From contig NZ_QGSY01000148.1 in NCBI RefSeq assembly GCF_003857035.1, forward strand, positions 24,194 through 88,193: a DNA stretch of 64,000 nucleotides, in the 5' to 3' direction. A program made the translations under genes and the position numbers. This DNA is from Micromonospora arida (lineage in GTDB: Bacteria > Actinomycetota > Actinomycetes > Mycobacteriales > Micromonosporaceae). Of this stretch, positions 41,769 to 52,102 are shown piece by piece (within the stretch, counting starts at the first letter, position 1; each line of letters opens with the position of its first letter). The notes below the pieces were generated by a model, which did no database searches, was not told where the DNA came from, and worked only from the letters and a program-made list of their open reading frames with translations.

Positions 41769-42359
41769 TCAGAGTTCGGCGGCGATGGCCTTGGCGGTCT
41801 CGACATCCGGGCCGGGCAGCGGAACGAAGACGGTGCGCCGGTAGTACTCCAACTCGCGGATGCTCTCCCGGATGTCGGCCAGTGCCCGGTGCGCGAGACC
41901 CTTCTGCGGCTGACCGAAGTACACCCGGGGGTACCAGCGGCGGCAGAGTTCCTTGATCGACGACACGTCGATCATGCGGTAGTGCAGGTGCGCGTCGAGG
42001 CGGGGCATGTCCCGTGCGATGAAGCCCCGGTCGGTGGCGATCGAGTTGCCGCAGAGCGGAGCCGTACGCGGGTCCTTGACGAAGGTGCGGACGTAGTCCA
42101 GGACCAGGTCCTCGGCCTCGGCGAGGGTGACCGCCGAACGACGGACCTCCTCGGTGAGGCCGGACTTGGCGTGCATGGTCTGCACGATCTCCGGCATCCC
42201 CTCCAGTGCCGCCTCGTCGGCGTGGATGACCACGTCGACACCGTCACCCAGCACGTTGAGGTCGGGATCGGTGACCAGTGCCGCAACCTCGATCAGTTTG
42301 TCCCTGCCGAGGTCCAACCCAGTCATCTCACAGTCGATCCAGACGAGGAGATCAGCCAC
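41769..42359 (-). CDS. orn: Oligoribonuclease
   Basis: 196 residues from a GTG. DEDDh exonuclease: '[10 protein letters not shown]' carries Asp9 and Glu11, '[11 protein letters not shown]' the second Asp, and '[11 protein letters not shown]' the His and last Asp. Orn degrades two- to five-base RNA pieces, including the pGpG and pApA left from cyclic dinucleotide breakdown, in the cytoplasm. Length and motifs are standard. Confidence 0.97.
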   Translation of the reverse strand: MADLLVWIDCEMTGLDLGRDKLIEVAALVTDPDLNVLGDGVDVVIHADEAALEGMPEIVQTMHAKSGLTEEVRRSAVTLAEAEDLVLDYVRTFVKDPRTAPLCGNSIATDRGFIARDMPRLDAHLHYRMIDVSSIKELCRRWYPRVYFGQPQKGLAHRALADIRESIRELEYYRRTVFVPLPGPDVETAKAIAAEL

Positions 42360-42431
42360 CGGGACAGCCTACGCGCAGCCCACACCTCGCGGCTGCGCGC
42401 TCTCGGCGGACCGGCCCGCTAGGGTTTCGGG

Positions 42432-43715
42432 GTGCCAGCAGAACCCGTCGCACCGCCCGCCGTCACCGAAGACGATCCCGGCGGCCGTACGGTCCGTCGC
42501 CTGGTCGCGGTGGTGGCCCTCGGGGCTGTGCTGCCAGCGCTGTACCTGCCCGGCCTCGTGCACAACTTCTTCGATCTCAAGATCTACATGTCCGCGATGG
42601 ACTGGTGGCGCGTCGGCCACCCGCTCTACGACTACGTGCAGCCCGACCGGGTGCAGGGCGAGTTGTACTTCACCTACCCACCATTCAGCGCGCTGCTGTT
42701 GTGGCCGTTCGGTCTGCTGCGGCTCGGCGCCACCGTGGCGATCTTCACGGCGCTCACCGTGCTGGCCGTGGTGCTGACCACCCGGTGGCTGGTGGCGCCG
42801 GTGATCGCCCGACACGACCTGCCCCGAAGGTTCACCCTGATCGCCGCCGTGCTGCTGGTGCTGGCGGTGGAGAGCATCCGCGAGACGATCACCTTCGGCC
42901 AGATCAACATGCTGCTGGTCGTGCTGATCCTGGCCGACCTGCTGTTCGCGGTACCGCAGGCGCGACGCTGGGCCGGGGTGGGCGTGGGGCTGGCGACGGC
43001 GCTCAAACTCTTTCCCGGCATCTTCATCGTGTACCTGCTGGCCACCCGTCGGTGGCGGGCCGCGGCGGTGGCGAGCGCGACCGCGGCGGCGGCGACCCTG
43101 CTCGCGGCGGCGATCGCCCCACGTGACTCGTGGCGGTTCTGGACGCATGAACTGTGGACCACCGAGCGGGTGGGACGCACCGACATCGTCGGCAACCAGT
43201 CGCTGTTCGGCCTGCTCAGCCGGTTCACCGAGCCGGAGAAGCCGGACCGGCTGCTCTGGTTGTTGCTGGTCGCCGCGGTCGCCGGCTACGGGCTGTGGCG
43301 GGCCGCCCGCGCGGCGCGGGCCGGTGACCCGTTGACGGGCCTGACGTTGACCGGCCTGGTCGGCTCCCTGGCCAGCCCGATCACCTGGACCCACCACATC
43401 TACTGGTTCGTGCCGGCGGTGGTGCTGCTCGCCGACGCGGCGTTGAGCGCGGACCGCCCGGACGAGGCACGCCGGCGTCGGTGGCTGGCCGGGCTCGCGC
43501 TGGGCATCACTGCCGTGACCATCTACGGCGTGGTGACGTTCCAGGCCTGGGGCGCGGGACCGGTCCGCACTCACGACCCGGTGGACTTCGTCGTGCAGAA
43601 CACCTACGTGCTGCTCAGCCTGCTGCTGCTGGTGGCGTTGCCGGTTCGCTCGCGGCTGGATGCGGAAAATCGCACCAATTGGACAGACCTCCCGAGTAAC
43701 CACGTTCGGCGCTAA
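42432..43715 (+). CDS. GT87-family polyprenyl-phosphate mannosyltransferase-like membrane protein
   Basis: 427 residues from GTG 42432, about ten TM helices. The first long extracellular loop has 'DLKIYMSAMDWWRVGHPLYD' with the GT-C Asp motif, then 'FTYPPFSALLLWPF' and 'FGQINMLLVVLILADL', all typical of GT87 (DUF2029). These enzymes use polyprenyl-phosphate mannose outside the membrane to extend phosphatidylinositol mannosides or lipoglycans. It is likely monocistronic and ends at a shared hairpin. Confidence 0.88.
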   Translation: MPAEPVAPPAVTEDDPGGRTVRRLVAVVALGAVLPALYLPGLVHNFFDLKIYMSAMDWWRVGHPLYDYVQPDRVQGELYFTYPPFSALLLWPFGLLRLGATVAIFTALTVLAVVLTTRWLVAPVIARHDLPRRFTLIAAVLLVLAVESIRETITFGQINMLLVVLILADLLFAVPQARRWAGVGVGLATALKLFPGIFIVYLLATRRWRAAAVASATAAAATLLAAAIAPRDSWRFWTHELWTTERVGRTDIVGNQSLFGLLSRFTEPEKPDRLLWLLLVAAVAGYGLWRAARAARAGDPLTGLTLTGLVGSLASPITWTHHIYWFVPAVVLLADAALSADRPDEARRRRWLAGLALGITAVTIYGVVTFQAWGAGPVRTHDPVDFVVQNTYVLLSLLLLVALPVRSRLDAENRTNWTDLPSNHVRR

Positions 43716-43767
43716 CCTGTCCTCATCTACCTCAAGCGTCGCTCGGGTAGCACCGATCCCCCGGTGA

Positions 43768-43804
43768 GAGTGGCCCTCCGCGTCGGCAGCGCGGAGGGCC
43801 ACTC
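43768..43804. terminator. Bidirectional terminator between GT87 gene and 341-residue membrane protein gene
   Basis: A perfect 15-bp stem (43768-43782 with 43790-43804) and a seven-base loop between convergent genes ending at 43715 and 43836. Confidence 0.8.
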
Positions 43805-43835
43805 GCCGTCTCACCCACCGCCACCAGCCGGGCCG

Positions 43836-44861
43836 TCACCCGACAGGGCCGCCACGGGCCGGCTCGTCGCCCGGTGCGGTCGCCACCGGCCGGGCCGTGG
43901 GCTCGTCCACGTCGGCCGGCGGCCAGGCGAGACTCAGCGTCACCTCCGGCGGGCGGGGCAGCCGGACCGGTTCGTCCAGGTCGGCGAGGGTGGCCGCGCG
44001 GGCCGCGCCGATCGCCGGCCGGGCGGGTTCCGGAGCCCTGGAGCCGACCGGGGCGAGTTGTCGTGCCGGCAACGGTGGGGTCGGATCGGGTTGCCGGAGG
44101 CCCAGGCCACTCAGCGAGGTGACCCCGAGCCGGCCGGCGAGCACCGGCACCTGATCCGGCTCGACAACGAAGATCACTTCGCGTGGCCGTAGCGGCCGCA
44201 GCAGGAGCAGCGCCGCGCACACCACCAGCAGCACGCCGACGGTCAGCAGACCCCAGGTGGCTGGGCCGGTCCACCCGGCCCGCAACTCGGCGCGCAGGTC
44301 CAGGGCCAGGTCGGCCTCGCCGTCGGTGCGCATCACCACCAGGCTCATGGGTTCGCCGGCGAGGTCGTCCGCGCTCCACTCCAGCGAGCCGATCCCCTCG
44401 CGTACCCAGAAGGGCCGGCCGAGCGGTGTGAACGGCCCGTCGGCCGCCGCGACGCCCGGGGTGTCGGCGGCCGGTCCGGCCGGATCGAGCCGGACCGGCA
44501 GCGGACCTCGGGCCAGCGCCATCCGGCGGACCGTGGCGTGCGGCACCGCCTCCAGCCAGCCACGCACCTCGGCGGTGGGCGCCAATCCGACGAAGGCCGG
44601 CCCGCCCGTGCTGCGGGCGTCCAGGCGCAGCCGGGTCTGCGCGGTACGCGCGAAGGGCGCATCCTGCCGCAGCAACCGGTCGAGGTCGGTGACGACGATC
44701 GCGTGACCGGGCGTGCGGACCGTTTCGAAACGGGCGACGAAGGCCCCGCCGGGGTCGGCGTGCCGGGTCACCAGCCACAGCCCGCCACCGGCGAACAGCG
44801 CCGGAATTCCCACGACCAACAGCAGCACTCCGGCGATCATCCGCACGAACCGCATCCGCAC
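43836..44861 (-). CDS. Membrane protein of unknown function
   Basis: 341 residues from GTG 44861 (ATG 44855 also possible), with GGAGGGGG upstream. An N-terminal TM (about 8-30) is followed by an extracellular domain of about 165 residues, then a second TM (about 198-220) and a 120-residue Pro/Ala-rich cytoplasmic tail. The outer part has 'GHAIVVTDLDRLLRQDAPFA' and 'GSLEWSADDLAGEPMSLVVM'. No family was recognised. It is flanked by terminators and probably monocistronic. Confidence 0.75.
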   Translation of the reverse strand: MRMRFVRMIAGVLLLVVGIPALFAGGGLWLVTRHADPGGAFVARFETVRTPGHAIVVTDLDRLLRQDAPFARTAQTRLRLDARSTGGPAFVGLAPTAEVRGWLEAVPHATVRRMALARGPLPVRLDPAGPAADTPGVAAADGPFTPLGRPFWVREGIGSLEWSADDLAGEPMSLVVMRTDGEADLALDLRAELRAGWTGPATWGLLTVGVLLVVCAALLLLRPLRPREVIFVVEPDQVPVLAGRLGVTSLSGLGLRQPDPTPPLPARQLAPVGSRAPEPARPAIGAARAATLADLDEPVRLPRPPEVTLSLAWPPADVDEPTARPVATAPGDEPARGGPVG

Positions 44862-44960
44862 CGTCCCCCTCCGTAGCCAAATACCCGGCCGACCTTACCG
44901 ACGTACACCGCCTGATCAGGGGATATCCACGGCACGGTCGGCACTGACTCCGGAAAGCAC

Positions 44961-44991
44961 GCTGGCCCGCCGGATGATCCGGCGGGCCAGC
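44961..44991 (-). terminator. Terminator after the ycnI-like gene
   Basis: A perfect 15-bp stem GCTGGCCCGCCGGAT (44961-44975) with its complement at 44977-44991 and one central G. It lies 30 bases beyond the stop of the leftward YcnI-like gene. Confidence 0.75.
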
Positions 44992-45017
44992 GGGTGAAAC
45001 GGGCCAGCGGGTGAAAC
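44984..45017. repeat. Perfect 17-bp tandem duplication
   Basis: GGGCCAGCGGGTGAAAC occurs twice in direct succession (44984-45000, 45001-45017), overlapping the right arm of the terminator hairpin. It is probably recent slippage. Confidence 0.85.
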
Positions 45018-45021
45018 AGGG

Positions 45022-45756
45022 TCAGGCCTTGGCGACCGGCTCCCGGCGGGTACGCGCGAACGCAAGCCCGCCCAGCACCAGGCCGGCAAGACCGGCGACG
45101 AGACCGGCCACACCGAGGCCGACCGCGAGCCCGTTGCCGTCGTCGTCGTCATCGTCGTCGGGCGAGGCGACGCCTGCGGTCGGCGTGGCCGAACCCGACG
45201 GCGCCGCGGCGGCGGCCAGGGTGAGCACCGGAGCGGGGTTCTCGGGCTCCTCGGCACCCGGCGCCGGCTCGTCGATCCACCGCGAGATGTTGCCGTCCGA
45301 GTAGGTCTGCAGGACCTTGAAGACCATCGAGTCGACCTGCGGCAGCGGCCCCAGCGAGACGGGGAACTCCTGGAACTGACCCGGCTTCACCCCCGCGTCA
45401 CCGGAAGCCGTCCAGGTGATCTTGGATACGGCCTCGGTGAGCTGACTGCCGTGCACCTCGATCGGCGGATCCACCTTGCGCTTCTCCGTGGCGACCGTCC
45501 AGCCGGGGACCGGCATCGTCGACACCGAGCCGACCGGCGCGTTCTCCGGCAGCACCACCTCCAGCTTGGTGGTCGACGCGCTGTCGCTCTCGTTGGGCAC
45601 CCGGAACGCCACCCGGGCGTAGCCGCCCTGGGTCGCCTCCTTCGGGTTCACCGTCACGTGTGCGGACGCCGGTCCGGCGAAGCCGAGCACAGCGGTGGCG
45701 GCGGCGGTGAACGCCAGGGCGGCAGCGGCGGTTGCGGTACGCCGGAGTCGGGTCAT
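45022..45756 (-). CDS. YcnI-family (DUF1775) copper-associated membrane protein
   Basis: 244 residues. A signal peptide (about 1-32) ends 'GPASAHVTVNP', so the mature protein starts with His, the copper ligand of YcnI. The DUF1775 body includes 'EVVLPENAPVGSVSTMPVPGW' and 'FQEFPVSLGPLP'. A poly-Asp stretch precedes the C-terminal TM (about 210-235) and a short 'RTRREPVAKA' tail. YcnI binds Cu(II) and works with CopC/CopD-type proteins, encoded immediately upstream 17 bases away. ATG 45756 gives the signal peptide; the longer frame upstream is a shadow of copCD. Confidence 0.88.
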   Translation of the reverse strand: MTRLRRTATAAAALAFTAAATAVLGFAGPASAHVTVNPKEATQGGYARVAFRVPNESDSASTTKLEVVLPENAPVGSVSTMPVPGWTVATEKRKVDPPIEVHGSQLTEAVSKITWTASGDAGVKPGQFQEFPVSLGPLPQVDSMVFKVLQTYSDGNISRWIDEPAPGAEEPENPAPVLTLAAAAAPSGSATPTAGVASPDDDDDDDGNGLAVGLGVAGLVAGLAGLVLGGLAFARTRREPVAKA

Positions 45757-45773
45757 GGGTTTCGCGAGCCTCT

Positions 45774-47441
45774 CTAACGGATGGGCACGGTGGCGGTCAC
45801 CGTGGCCTGGTCGATGTCGGTCGTTCGGGCGGTGATCTTCAGTTGCCACTCGCCGGGGGTCGGCAGGCTGATGTCGCCGTAGGCGTGACTGTCCGTCAAC
45901 CGGAGCAACGGCACCTCGATCGGCTCGATCCCGGCCGAGGGCAGCGCGACCGTCGCCTTCCACTCCGCGACCAGCAGCGGCTGGTTGGCCTTGTCGTACG
46001 CGTACAGGTGCACCGAGTTGTTGCCCCGCTCGGCCGGGCTCACCTCCACCTCGACCGTCAGCAGTGGGCTGGACAGCCGGGTGCTGAAGAGGCCGGACTC
46101 GGACCCGGCGGACGGGCCGGCCGCGGCGGTACGCGCGGGAGTGGTCTGCACGAGCGTGGCGGACACGGCCAGCACCACCACGGTGACTGCCAACTCCACC
46201 AGGACCGCCCGGCGCACCGGCACCGGGCGCTGCGCCGCGACGCGGCTGCGCACCAACTTCCGGGAGTACGCCGCCACGGCGATGACCAGCGCGAACAAGC
46301 CGATCTTGGCGAGCAGCAAGCGCCCGTACGTGGTGTCGAAGAGCGCCTGCGGGGTGGCCACCTCGATCAGCGCCTGGACGGTGCCGGCCAGCAGCAGCGC
46401 CGAGACGGCGAGCGCCGCCCAGCGCGACCAGATCGGCAGGATCGCGCCCAGCTCCCGCTCGTCGGCCTGGCGCAGCAGGAAGACGGCGAGCATGAGCAGA
46501 CCGCCCAGCCAGACCGCCATGCTGCCCAGGTGGACCGCGTCGACCACCACGGAGACCGCCGGCGCCGGGGAGGCCGCCGCGTGCCCGGCCAGCGGCCAGG
46601 TCAGCAGGGCGGCGCCGCCGAGCACGGCCAGGATGATCGCGTCCGCGCGGCCGGCGGGCCGGGCCAGCAGCGGGCGGAGCAGGAAGACGGACGCCGCCAA
46701 CAGGCCGAGTCGGACCAGGTGGGCGGCGCCGAAGGCGCTGCCGAACACACTGCCGAACCCCTCGCCGGTGACGTCGAGGAGACCACCACCGGCCGTGTAG
46801 GGCACCTGCAACCACAGGTCGGCGAGGGTGGCGAAGGCAACCAGACCGAGGCCGGTCCAGGCCAGTCGGGTCGGCCCCCGCCGGGAGAGCCGTCGCGGCC
46901 AGAGCGCGGCGAGCACCAGCGCCGGCCCGACCAGCAGCACCAGGCCCGCGTAGCCGAGGAAGCGGGCCACCTTCACCGCCGTGCCCACCACCGGGTTGGC
47001 GCGGCTGTCCGTGCCGGAGTCGACGGGTGGGGTCGAGGGTGCGCCGACCGAGTAGGTGTACGCCCCGGAGACCGGATGGCTGTCGGCCGAGATCACCCGG
47101 AAGCTGACCAGGTAGGTGCCGCGGGCGCCGGCCGGATCCACCGGAATGGTCACCACACCGCCGCTGAACGACGGTTCACCCCGGTCGGCCCGGGAACCGT
47201 CCGGCGCGATGACGCGGATCTTGCCGGGCACCTTGCGGACCGACTCGCTGAACGTGAGGACCACCTCGGACGGCCCGCTCGGCACGATGGAGGCGGCGGC
47301 CGGGCTGCTGCTCTCCAACACCGCGTGGGCGCTGGCGGAGGTGGCTGGCGCAATCAACAAGGCGACGACGGTGACCAGGAGGCCGGCGGCTGCGGCCAGC
47401 CTGGCGGCCCAGCGGCGGGGGGCGACAGTCATGCCGGCCAT
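45774..47441 (-). CDS. CopC-CopD fusion copper protein
   Basis: About 555 residues. A signal peptide ends 'TSASAHAVLESSSP', so the mature CopC domain starts with His as in copper-binding CopC. 'ISADSHPVSGAYTYSV' carries further CopC ligands. About eight TM helices (CopD) follow, then an extra C-terminal soluble domain (about 440-555, FixH/YtkA-like 'LPTPGEWQLKITART'). It probably moves copper across the membrane. The start is uncertain: ATGs at 47462, 47441 and 47432 share the frame, none with a strong RBS. It forms an operon with the YcnI gene. Confidence 0.88.
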   Translation of the reverse strand: MAGMTVAPRRWAARLAAAAGLLVTVVALLIAPATSASAHAVLESSSPAAASIVPSGPSEVVLTFSESVRKVPGKIRVIAPDGSRADRGEPSFSGGVVTIPVDPAGARGTYLVSFRVISADSHPVSGAYTYSVGAPSTPPVDSGTDSRANPVVGTAVKVARFLGYAGLVLLVGPALVLAALWPRRLSRRGPTRLAWTGLGLVAFATLADLWLQVPYTAGGGLLDVTGEGFGSVFGSAFGAAHLVRLGLLAASVFLLRPLLARPAGRADAIILAVLGGAALLTWPLAGHAAASPAPAVSVVVDAVHLGSMAVWLGGLLMLAVFLLRQADERELGAILPIWSRWAALAVSALLLAGTVQALIEVATPQALFDTTYGRLLLAKIGLFALVIAVAAYSRKLVRSRVAAQRPVPVRRAVLVELAVTVVVLAVSATLVQTTPARTAAAGPSAGSESGLFSTRLSSPLLTVEVEVSPAERGNNSVHLYAYDKANQPLLVAEWKATVALPSAGIEPIEVPLLRLTDSHAYGDISLPTPGEWQLKITARTTDIDQATVTATVPIR

Positions 47442-47613
47442 GGTCGCCGATGGGTGTCCCATTCGGCGACCCGAGGGGGGTGGTCGCTTCTGTGGTCGCA
47501 CGTCATGAACTGGTAGTCGGCCCGGGTCGGGGAAAAGTTCCCGACGTGGCGCAGACCATCCAAGGGCCGAACGGCCCTGACGCGCCGCCGACTGCCGCGT
47601 AACCTGGTGTGTC

Positions 47614-48204
47614 GTGATCCCTGTCCCGCGTGACTCCGGTGCCGCCGGTCCGGCAGAGCCGGTCGACGAGGTCGCCCGGGACCCGGCAACCGAGTGGGCG
47701 CTGACCGCCCGCGACGGTGACCCCGCCGCCCAGGCGGCGTTCGTCCGGCTGACCCAGGCCGAGGTCTGGCGGTTCGCCGCCGCCCTGGTCGACCCGGACA
47801 GCGCCGACGACCTGACCCAGGAGACCTACCTGCGGGCGTTCCGGGCCCTCCCCGCCTTCGAGGGCCGCTCCAGCGCCCGCACCTGGCTGCTCGGCATCGC
47901 CCGGCGCGCCTGCGCCGACCACCTGCGCACTGTCGTTCGGCGGCGGCGGCTCGACGAGCGCCTGACGGCGAACGCGTACACCGACCGACCGCACCCGGAC
48001 CCGGCCGGCCAGCTCGGCGCCGCCGACCTGGTCCGTCGCCTCGGCCCCGAGCGGCGTTCCGCGTTCGTGCTCACCCAACTGCTCGGCCTGTCGTACGCCG
48101 AGGCCGCCGCCGTCGAAGGGGTGCCGGTGGGCACCATCCGGTCCCGGGTCGCCCGGGCCCGAGACGACCTGGTCGAGGCGGTCGGCGACGCCCTGGCCGG
48201 CTGA
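47614..48204 (+). CDS. ECF-type RNA polymerase sigma factor
   Basis: 196 residues from GTG 47614. Region 2 is at about 32-100 ('DSADDLTQETYLRAFRALP', 'SARTWLLGIARRACADHLR') and region 4 at about 130-190 ('RRSAFVLTQLLGLSYAEAAA', 'GVPVGTIRSRVARARDDL'). It resembles the SigC-like ECF group. It is divergent from copCD and followed after 32 bases by a MauE/DsbA-type redox set, which it may control. No anti-sigma gene is adjacent. Confidence 0.9.
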   Translation: MIPVPRDSGAAGPAEPVDEVARDPATEWALTARDGDPAAQAAFVRLTQAEVWRFAAALVDPDSADDLTQETYLRAFRALPAFEGRSSARTWLLGIARRACADHLRTVVRRRRLDERLTANAYTDRPHPDPAGQLGAADLVRRLGPERRSAFVLTQLLGLSYAEAAAVEGVPVGTIRSRVARARDDLVEAVGDALAG

Positions 48205-48236
48205 GCGCGGAACTTCCGGCGCGGACGGGACGACAA

Positions 48237-48761
48237 ATGAGCGTGACAGCACCTTCCACCCGGGGCCACCGTTGGCCCCTGGTCCGCCCGTGGCTCGGCA
48301 TCGCGGCCCGACTCGGCCTCGCCGCCGTGTGGCTGGTCGCCGGCGCGTCGAAGGTCAGCGACCTCGCCGCCTCCGGGCGGGCGGTCAACGCGTACCAGGT
48401 GATGCCGTACGACGTGGCGACCGTGATCGGCGCGGCGCTGCCCTTCGTCGAGCTGGCGTTGGGCGTGCTGCTGCTGCTCGGGCTGGCCACCCGGCTCGTC
48501 GCCGGGGTGTCCGCCGCGCTGCTGGTGGTCTTCATCGCGGGGATCGCCTCGGCCTGGACGCGTGGGCTGGCCATCGACTGCGGCTGCTTCGGCAGCGGCG
48601 GGCAGCTCGCCGCGGGGCAGGCACCCAGTTACCTCCCGGAGATCCTCCGGGACCTGGGATTCTTGGTTCTGGCCGGATTTCTGCTGATCTGGCCTCGTAC
48701 GCCGGTATCGGTGGACGGATGGGTGTCCGGCGAACCCGTTGTGGAGGACGAGGATGAGTAG
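48237..48761 (+). CDS. MauE/DoxX-family redox-associated membrane protein
   Basis: 174 residues with four TM helices. 'GLAAVWLVAGASKVSDLAAS' and 'LPFVELALGVLLLLGLATRL' are typical of MauE/DoxX, and 'AIDCGCFGSGG' has the Cys pair common in this group. MauE-like proteins pass electrons to or from periplasmic thiol oxidoreductases. The following DsbA-type gene overlaps by eight bases, supporting a joint role in extracytoplasmic disulfide chemistry. Confidence 0.85.
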   Translation: MSVTAPSTRGHRWPLVRPWLGIAARLGLAAVWLVAGASKVSDLAASGRAVNAYQVMPYDVATVIGAALPFVELALGVLLLLGLATRLVAGVSAALLVVFIAGIASAWTRGLAIDCGCFGSGGQLAAGQAPSYLPEILRDLGFLVLAGFLLIWPRTPVSVDGWVSGEPVVEDEDE

Positions 48762-49470
48762 TCGCAAGGGGCAGCGGGACGCCGCCCGGGTGGTCCGCGA
48801 GCAGTTGGCCCGCGAACGGCGCCGCCGCCGCACGATCTGGGTCTCCGCCGCCGCGGTCGTCGTCCTGGTCATCGCGGGCGTCGTCGGGTGGGCCGTCTGG
48901 TCCAACCAGCGCTCCGACAACTTCACCACCCCACCCGGCGCCAACGCGGCCGGCACCGGCATCGTCACCGGCGGCGGGCCGGTCACCGTCGACGTCTACG
49001 AGGACTTCCTCTGCCCGGCCTGCAAGCAGTTCGAGCAGACCAGCGGATCCACGCTCGAACAGTTGGTGGCCGAGAACAAGGCGAAGGTGGTCTACCACCC
49101 GGTCGCGTACCTCAACCGTTTCTCCACCACCGACTACTCCACCCGCTCCTCGGCCGCCTCCGGCTGCGCGGCGGCGGGCGGCAAGTACCACGAGTACGCC
49201 AAGGCGCTCTTCGCCCAGCAGCCGCCGGAGGGCAGCGCGGGGCTCACCGACGACAAGCTCATCGACATCGGCACCAGCGTGGGCCTCGACCAGGGCTCCT
49301 TCGGCAGCTGCGTCAAGGACGGCACGTACAAGAGCTGGACCGAACACGTCACCGAAGACGCCAGCCAGAGCAACGTCACCGGCACGCCGACCGTCAAGGT
49401 CAACGGTCAACCCGTCGAGAACCCCACCCCGGACGCTCTCACCGCGGCCGTGGCGGCGGCCGGCAAGTGA
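48754..49470 (+). CDS. Membrane-anchored DsbA-family thiol oxidoreductase
   Basis: 238 residues. A basic N-terminus ('VREQLARERRRRRT') is followed by one TM anchor (about 33-53) and an extracytoplasmic thioredoxin-like domain with active site CPAC in 'YEDFLCPACKQFE', the cis-Pro motif 'VTGTPTVKVNG' and an inserted helical part with two more Cys ('SGCAAAGG', 'GSCVKDG'). It should oxidise or reduce disulfides in exported proteins. It overlaps both neighbours. Confidence 0.9.
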   Translation: MSSRKGQRDAARVVREQLARERRRRRTIWVSAAAVVVLVIAGVVGWAVWSNQRSDNFTTPPGANAAGTGIVTGGGPVTVDVYEDFLCPACKQFEQTSGSTLEQLVAENKAKVVYHPVAYLNRFSTTDYSTRSSAASGCAAAGGKYHEYAKALFAQQPPEGSAGLTDDKLIDIGTSVGLDQGSFGSCVKDGTYKSWTEHVTEDASQSNVTGTPTVKVNGQPVENPTPDALTAAVAAAGK

Positions 49471-50562
49471 TCCGTAGCCTGCTGGGCCGCGCCGGCCTGA
49501 TCGCCGCCGCAGCCGGCCTGGCGACAGTGATCAGCGCGGCGCCCGCCGCCGCGCACGGCGCGGACGCACCGGACGGCACCGACTACCGCACCCGGACCAC
49601 CGGGGTCGCACCCGCGCGGCCAGGGCTTGAGGTACGCGTCATCGAGGCGGGCGCCCGACTGGAACTGACCAACCGCACCGGCCGCACCATCGAGGTCATC
49701 GGCTACTCCGGCGAGCCGTACCTGCGCGTCGGGCCGGACGGGGTCTTCGAGAACAGCCACTCCCCCGCCACGTACCTGAACCGCACCATCGCCGGGGACA
49801 CCTCGCTCCCGGCCGAGGCGGACCCGGCCGCCGCACCCTCCTGGCAACGGATCGACGACGGCACCACGGCGCGCTGGCACGACCAGCGCGCGCTGTGGCA
49901 GGAGTCGGCACCACCGGCCGCGGTACGCGCCGCACCGGACCGCGAGCACCGGGTCCGGGACTGGACGATCCCGCTGCGCGACGGCACCGACCCGGTGGTG
50001 ATCGGCGGCACGCTGGACTGGGTGCCGCCGCCGGACGCGTACACCTGGTGGGCCGTGACCATCGTGGGTCTGCTCGCGGTGGGCGCGCTCGGCCTGTTCG
50101 CCGCCACCGCCCCGGCCGGCGCCCGCGCTCTGTCCGCGCTCGGCGTGTTGCTGATCGTCGGCGGCGCGCTGGCCGTCGGGTACCCGGTGGGACGGGAGTT
50201 GGACGCCGGCGCCCGGGGCGTGGGCGGGGTGCTGGTCGGGCTGCTCTCCGGGCAGATCTGGTCCCTGCTCACCGGCCTCGGCGCGATCGCCGCCGGGTGG
50301 TACGCGCTGAGCCGCCGCCCGGCCGCCGACTTCGTGGTCGCGTTGGCCGGGACCTGCCTGGCGCTCTTCGCCGGAGCGTCGAACGCCGCCGTGTTCTCCC
50401 GCGCCATCGCCCCGGTGCCCTGGTCACCCGCGGCCGCCAGGGTAATGGTGGCGCTCTTCCTGATCACCGGCGCCGGCGCGACAGCCGCCGGCATCCTGCG
50501 CCTGCACGCCACCTCGCGCACCACAGCGGCGGCACCCCGGGTGGAGACCGTCGAGAGTGGGT

Positions 50563-50579
<17 letters not shown>
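49467..50579 (+). CDS. Secreted/membrane protein with five C-terminal TM helices, unknown function
   Basis: 370 residues from a GTG overlapping the DsbA stop. A signal peptide ends 'AAPAAAHGAD'. An extracytoplasmic beta-rich domain follows (about 28-185, 'RLELTNRTGRTIEVIGYSGE', 'DWTIPLRDGTDPVVIGG'), then five TM helices (about 190-345). The mature N-terminal 'AHGAD' and operon place beside DsbA and the copper genes suggest metal or redox work in the envelope, but no family was recognised. The gene ends inside the convergent cbiO gene (17-bp overlap). Confidence 0.78.
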
Positions 50580-51317
<738 letters not shown>

Positions 51318-51321
<4 letters not shown>

Positions 51322-52088
51322 GACAGCACGACGGCGGTGGCGGCGATCGAGGCCGCCAACACCGGCACAGTCGCCGCGACCAGCCACTGACCGGCGCTCG
51401 CCGCACCCTCGCCCTGCCACACGGCGGGCATCCGCCCGGTGTAGCCCCGGGACAGCATCGCCAGATAGACCCGCTCGCCGCGCTCGAAGGCGCGCAGGAA
51501 CAACGCCCCGATCCCGGCGGCGAAGCCGCGCAACTGCCACAGGAAACGCGGGTCGTCACCCCGGGAGATCCGGGCCACCCGCATCCGCCGCGCCTCGCCG
51601 ACCAGCACGTCGAGGTAGCGCAGCATGAACGTGGCGATCTGGGTGAGCACCTGCGGGCAGTGCAGCCGGTCCAGCCCCACGATCAGGTCCCGGGTGGTGG
51701 TGGTCGCGGCGAGCAGCAGCGAGGCGAGCACCCCCAGGGTGCCCTTGGCCAGGATGTTCCACGCGCCGTGCAACCCGTCCTCGGACAGCCGCAGGCCCAG
51801 CACCTCGACCCGGTCGCCGCTGCCGAGGAACGGCAGGGCGACCGCGAACAGCACGAACGGCAGCTCGATCAACGCTCGGCTGAGCAACCACCGCGGCCCC
51901 ACCCGGGCCAGCGCCGCCACCACCGCCACCAGCACGGCGTACGCGCCGAAGGCCCAGAATGCCTCGCGTGGAGTGGCCACCACGGCGAGGGTGAAGACCA
52001 CCATCGCCACGATCTTGACCTCGGGCGGGAGCCGGTGCACCGGCGAGTCCGACTCGCGGTACAGCACGTGCCCGTGACCGGCCCCCAT
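51318..52088 (-). CDS. cbiQ: Cobalt/nickel ECF transporter transmembrane protein CbiQ
   Basis: 256 residues with about five TM helices. The two short coupling motifs of EcfT proteins are visible: 'ARRMRVARISRG' and 'AFERGERVYLAMLSRGYTGR' (Ala-Arg-Gly type). It links the ATPase to the substrate-binding CbiM. It is the third gene of the operon, 14 bases after the PDGLE gene, and overlaps cbiO. Confidence 0.92.
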
Positions 52089-52102
52089 CCGCGTACCCCT
52101 GT

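Noticed and set aside
45757..46815. Long N-terminal extension of the YcnI frame
   Set aside because: It runs through copCD in another frame; the real start at 45756 gives a signal peptide and mature His.
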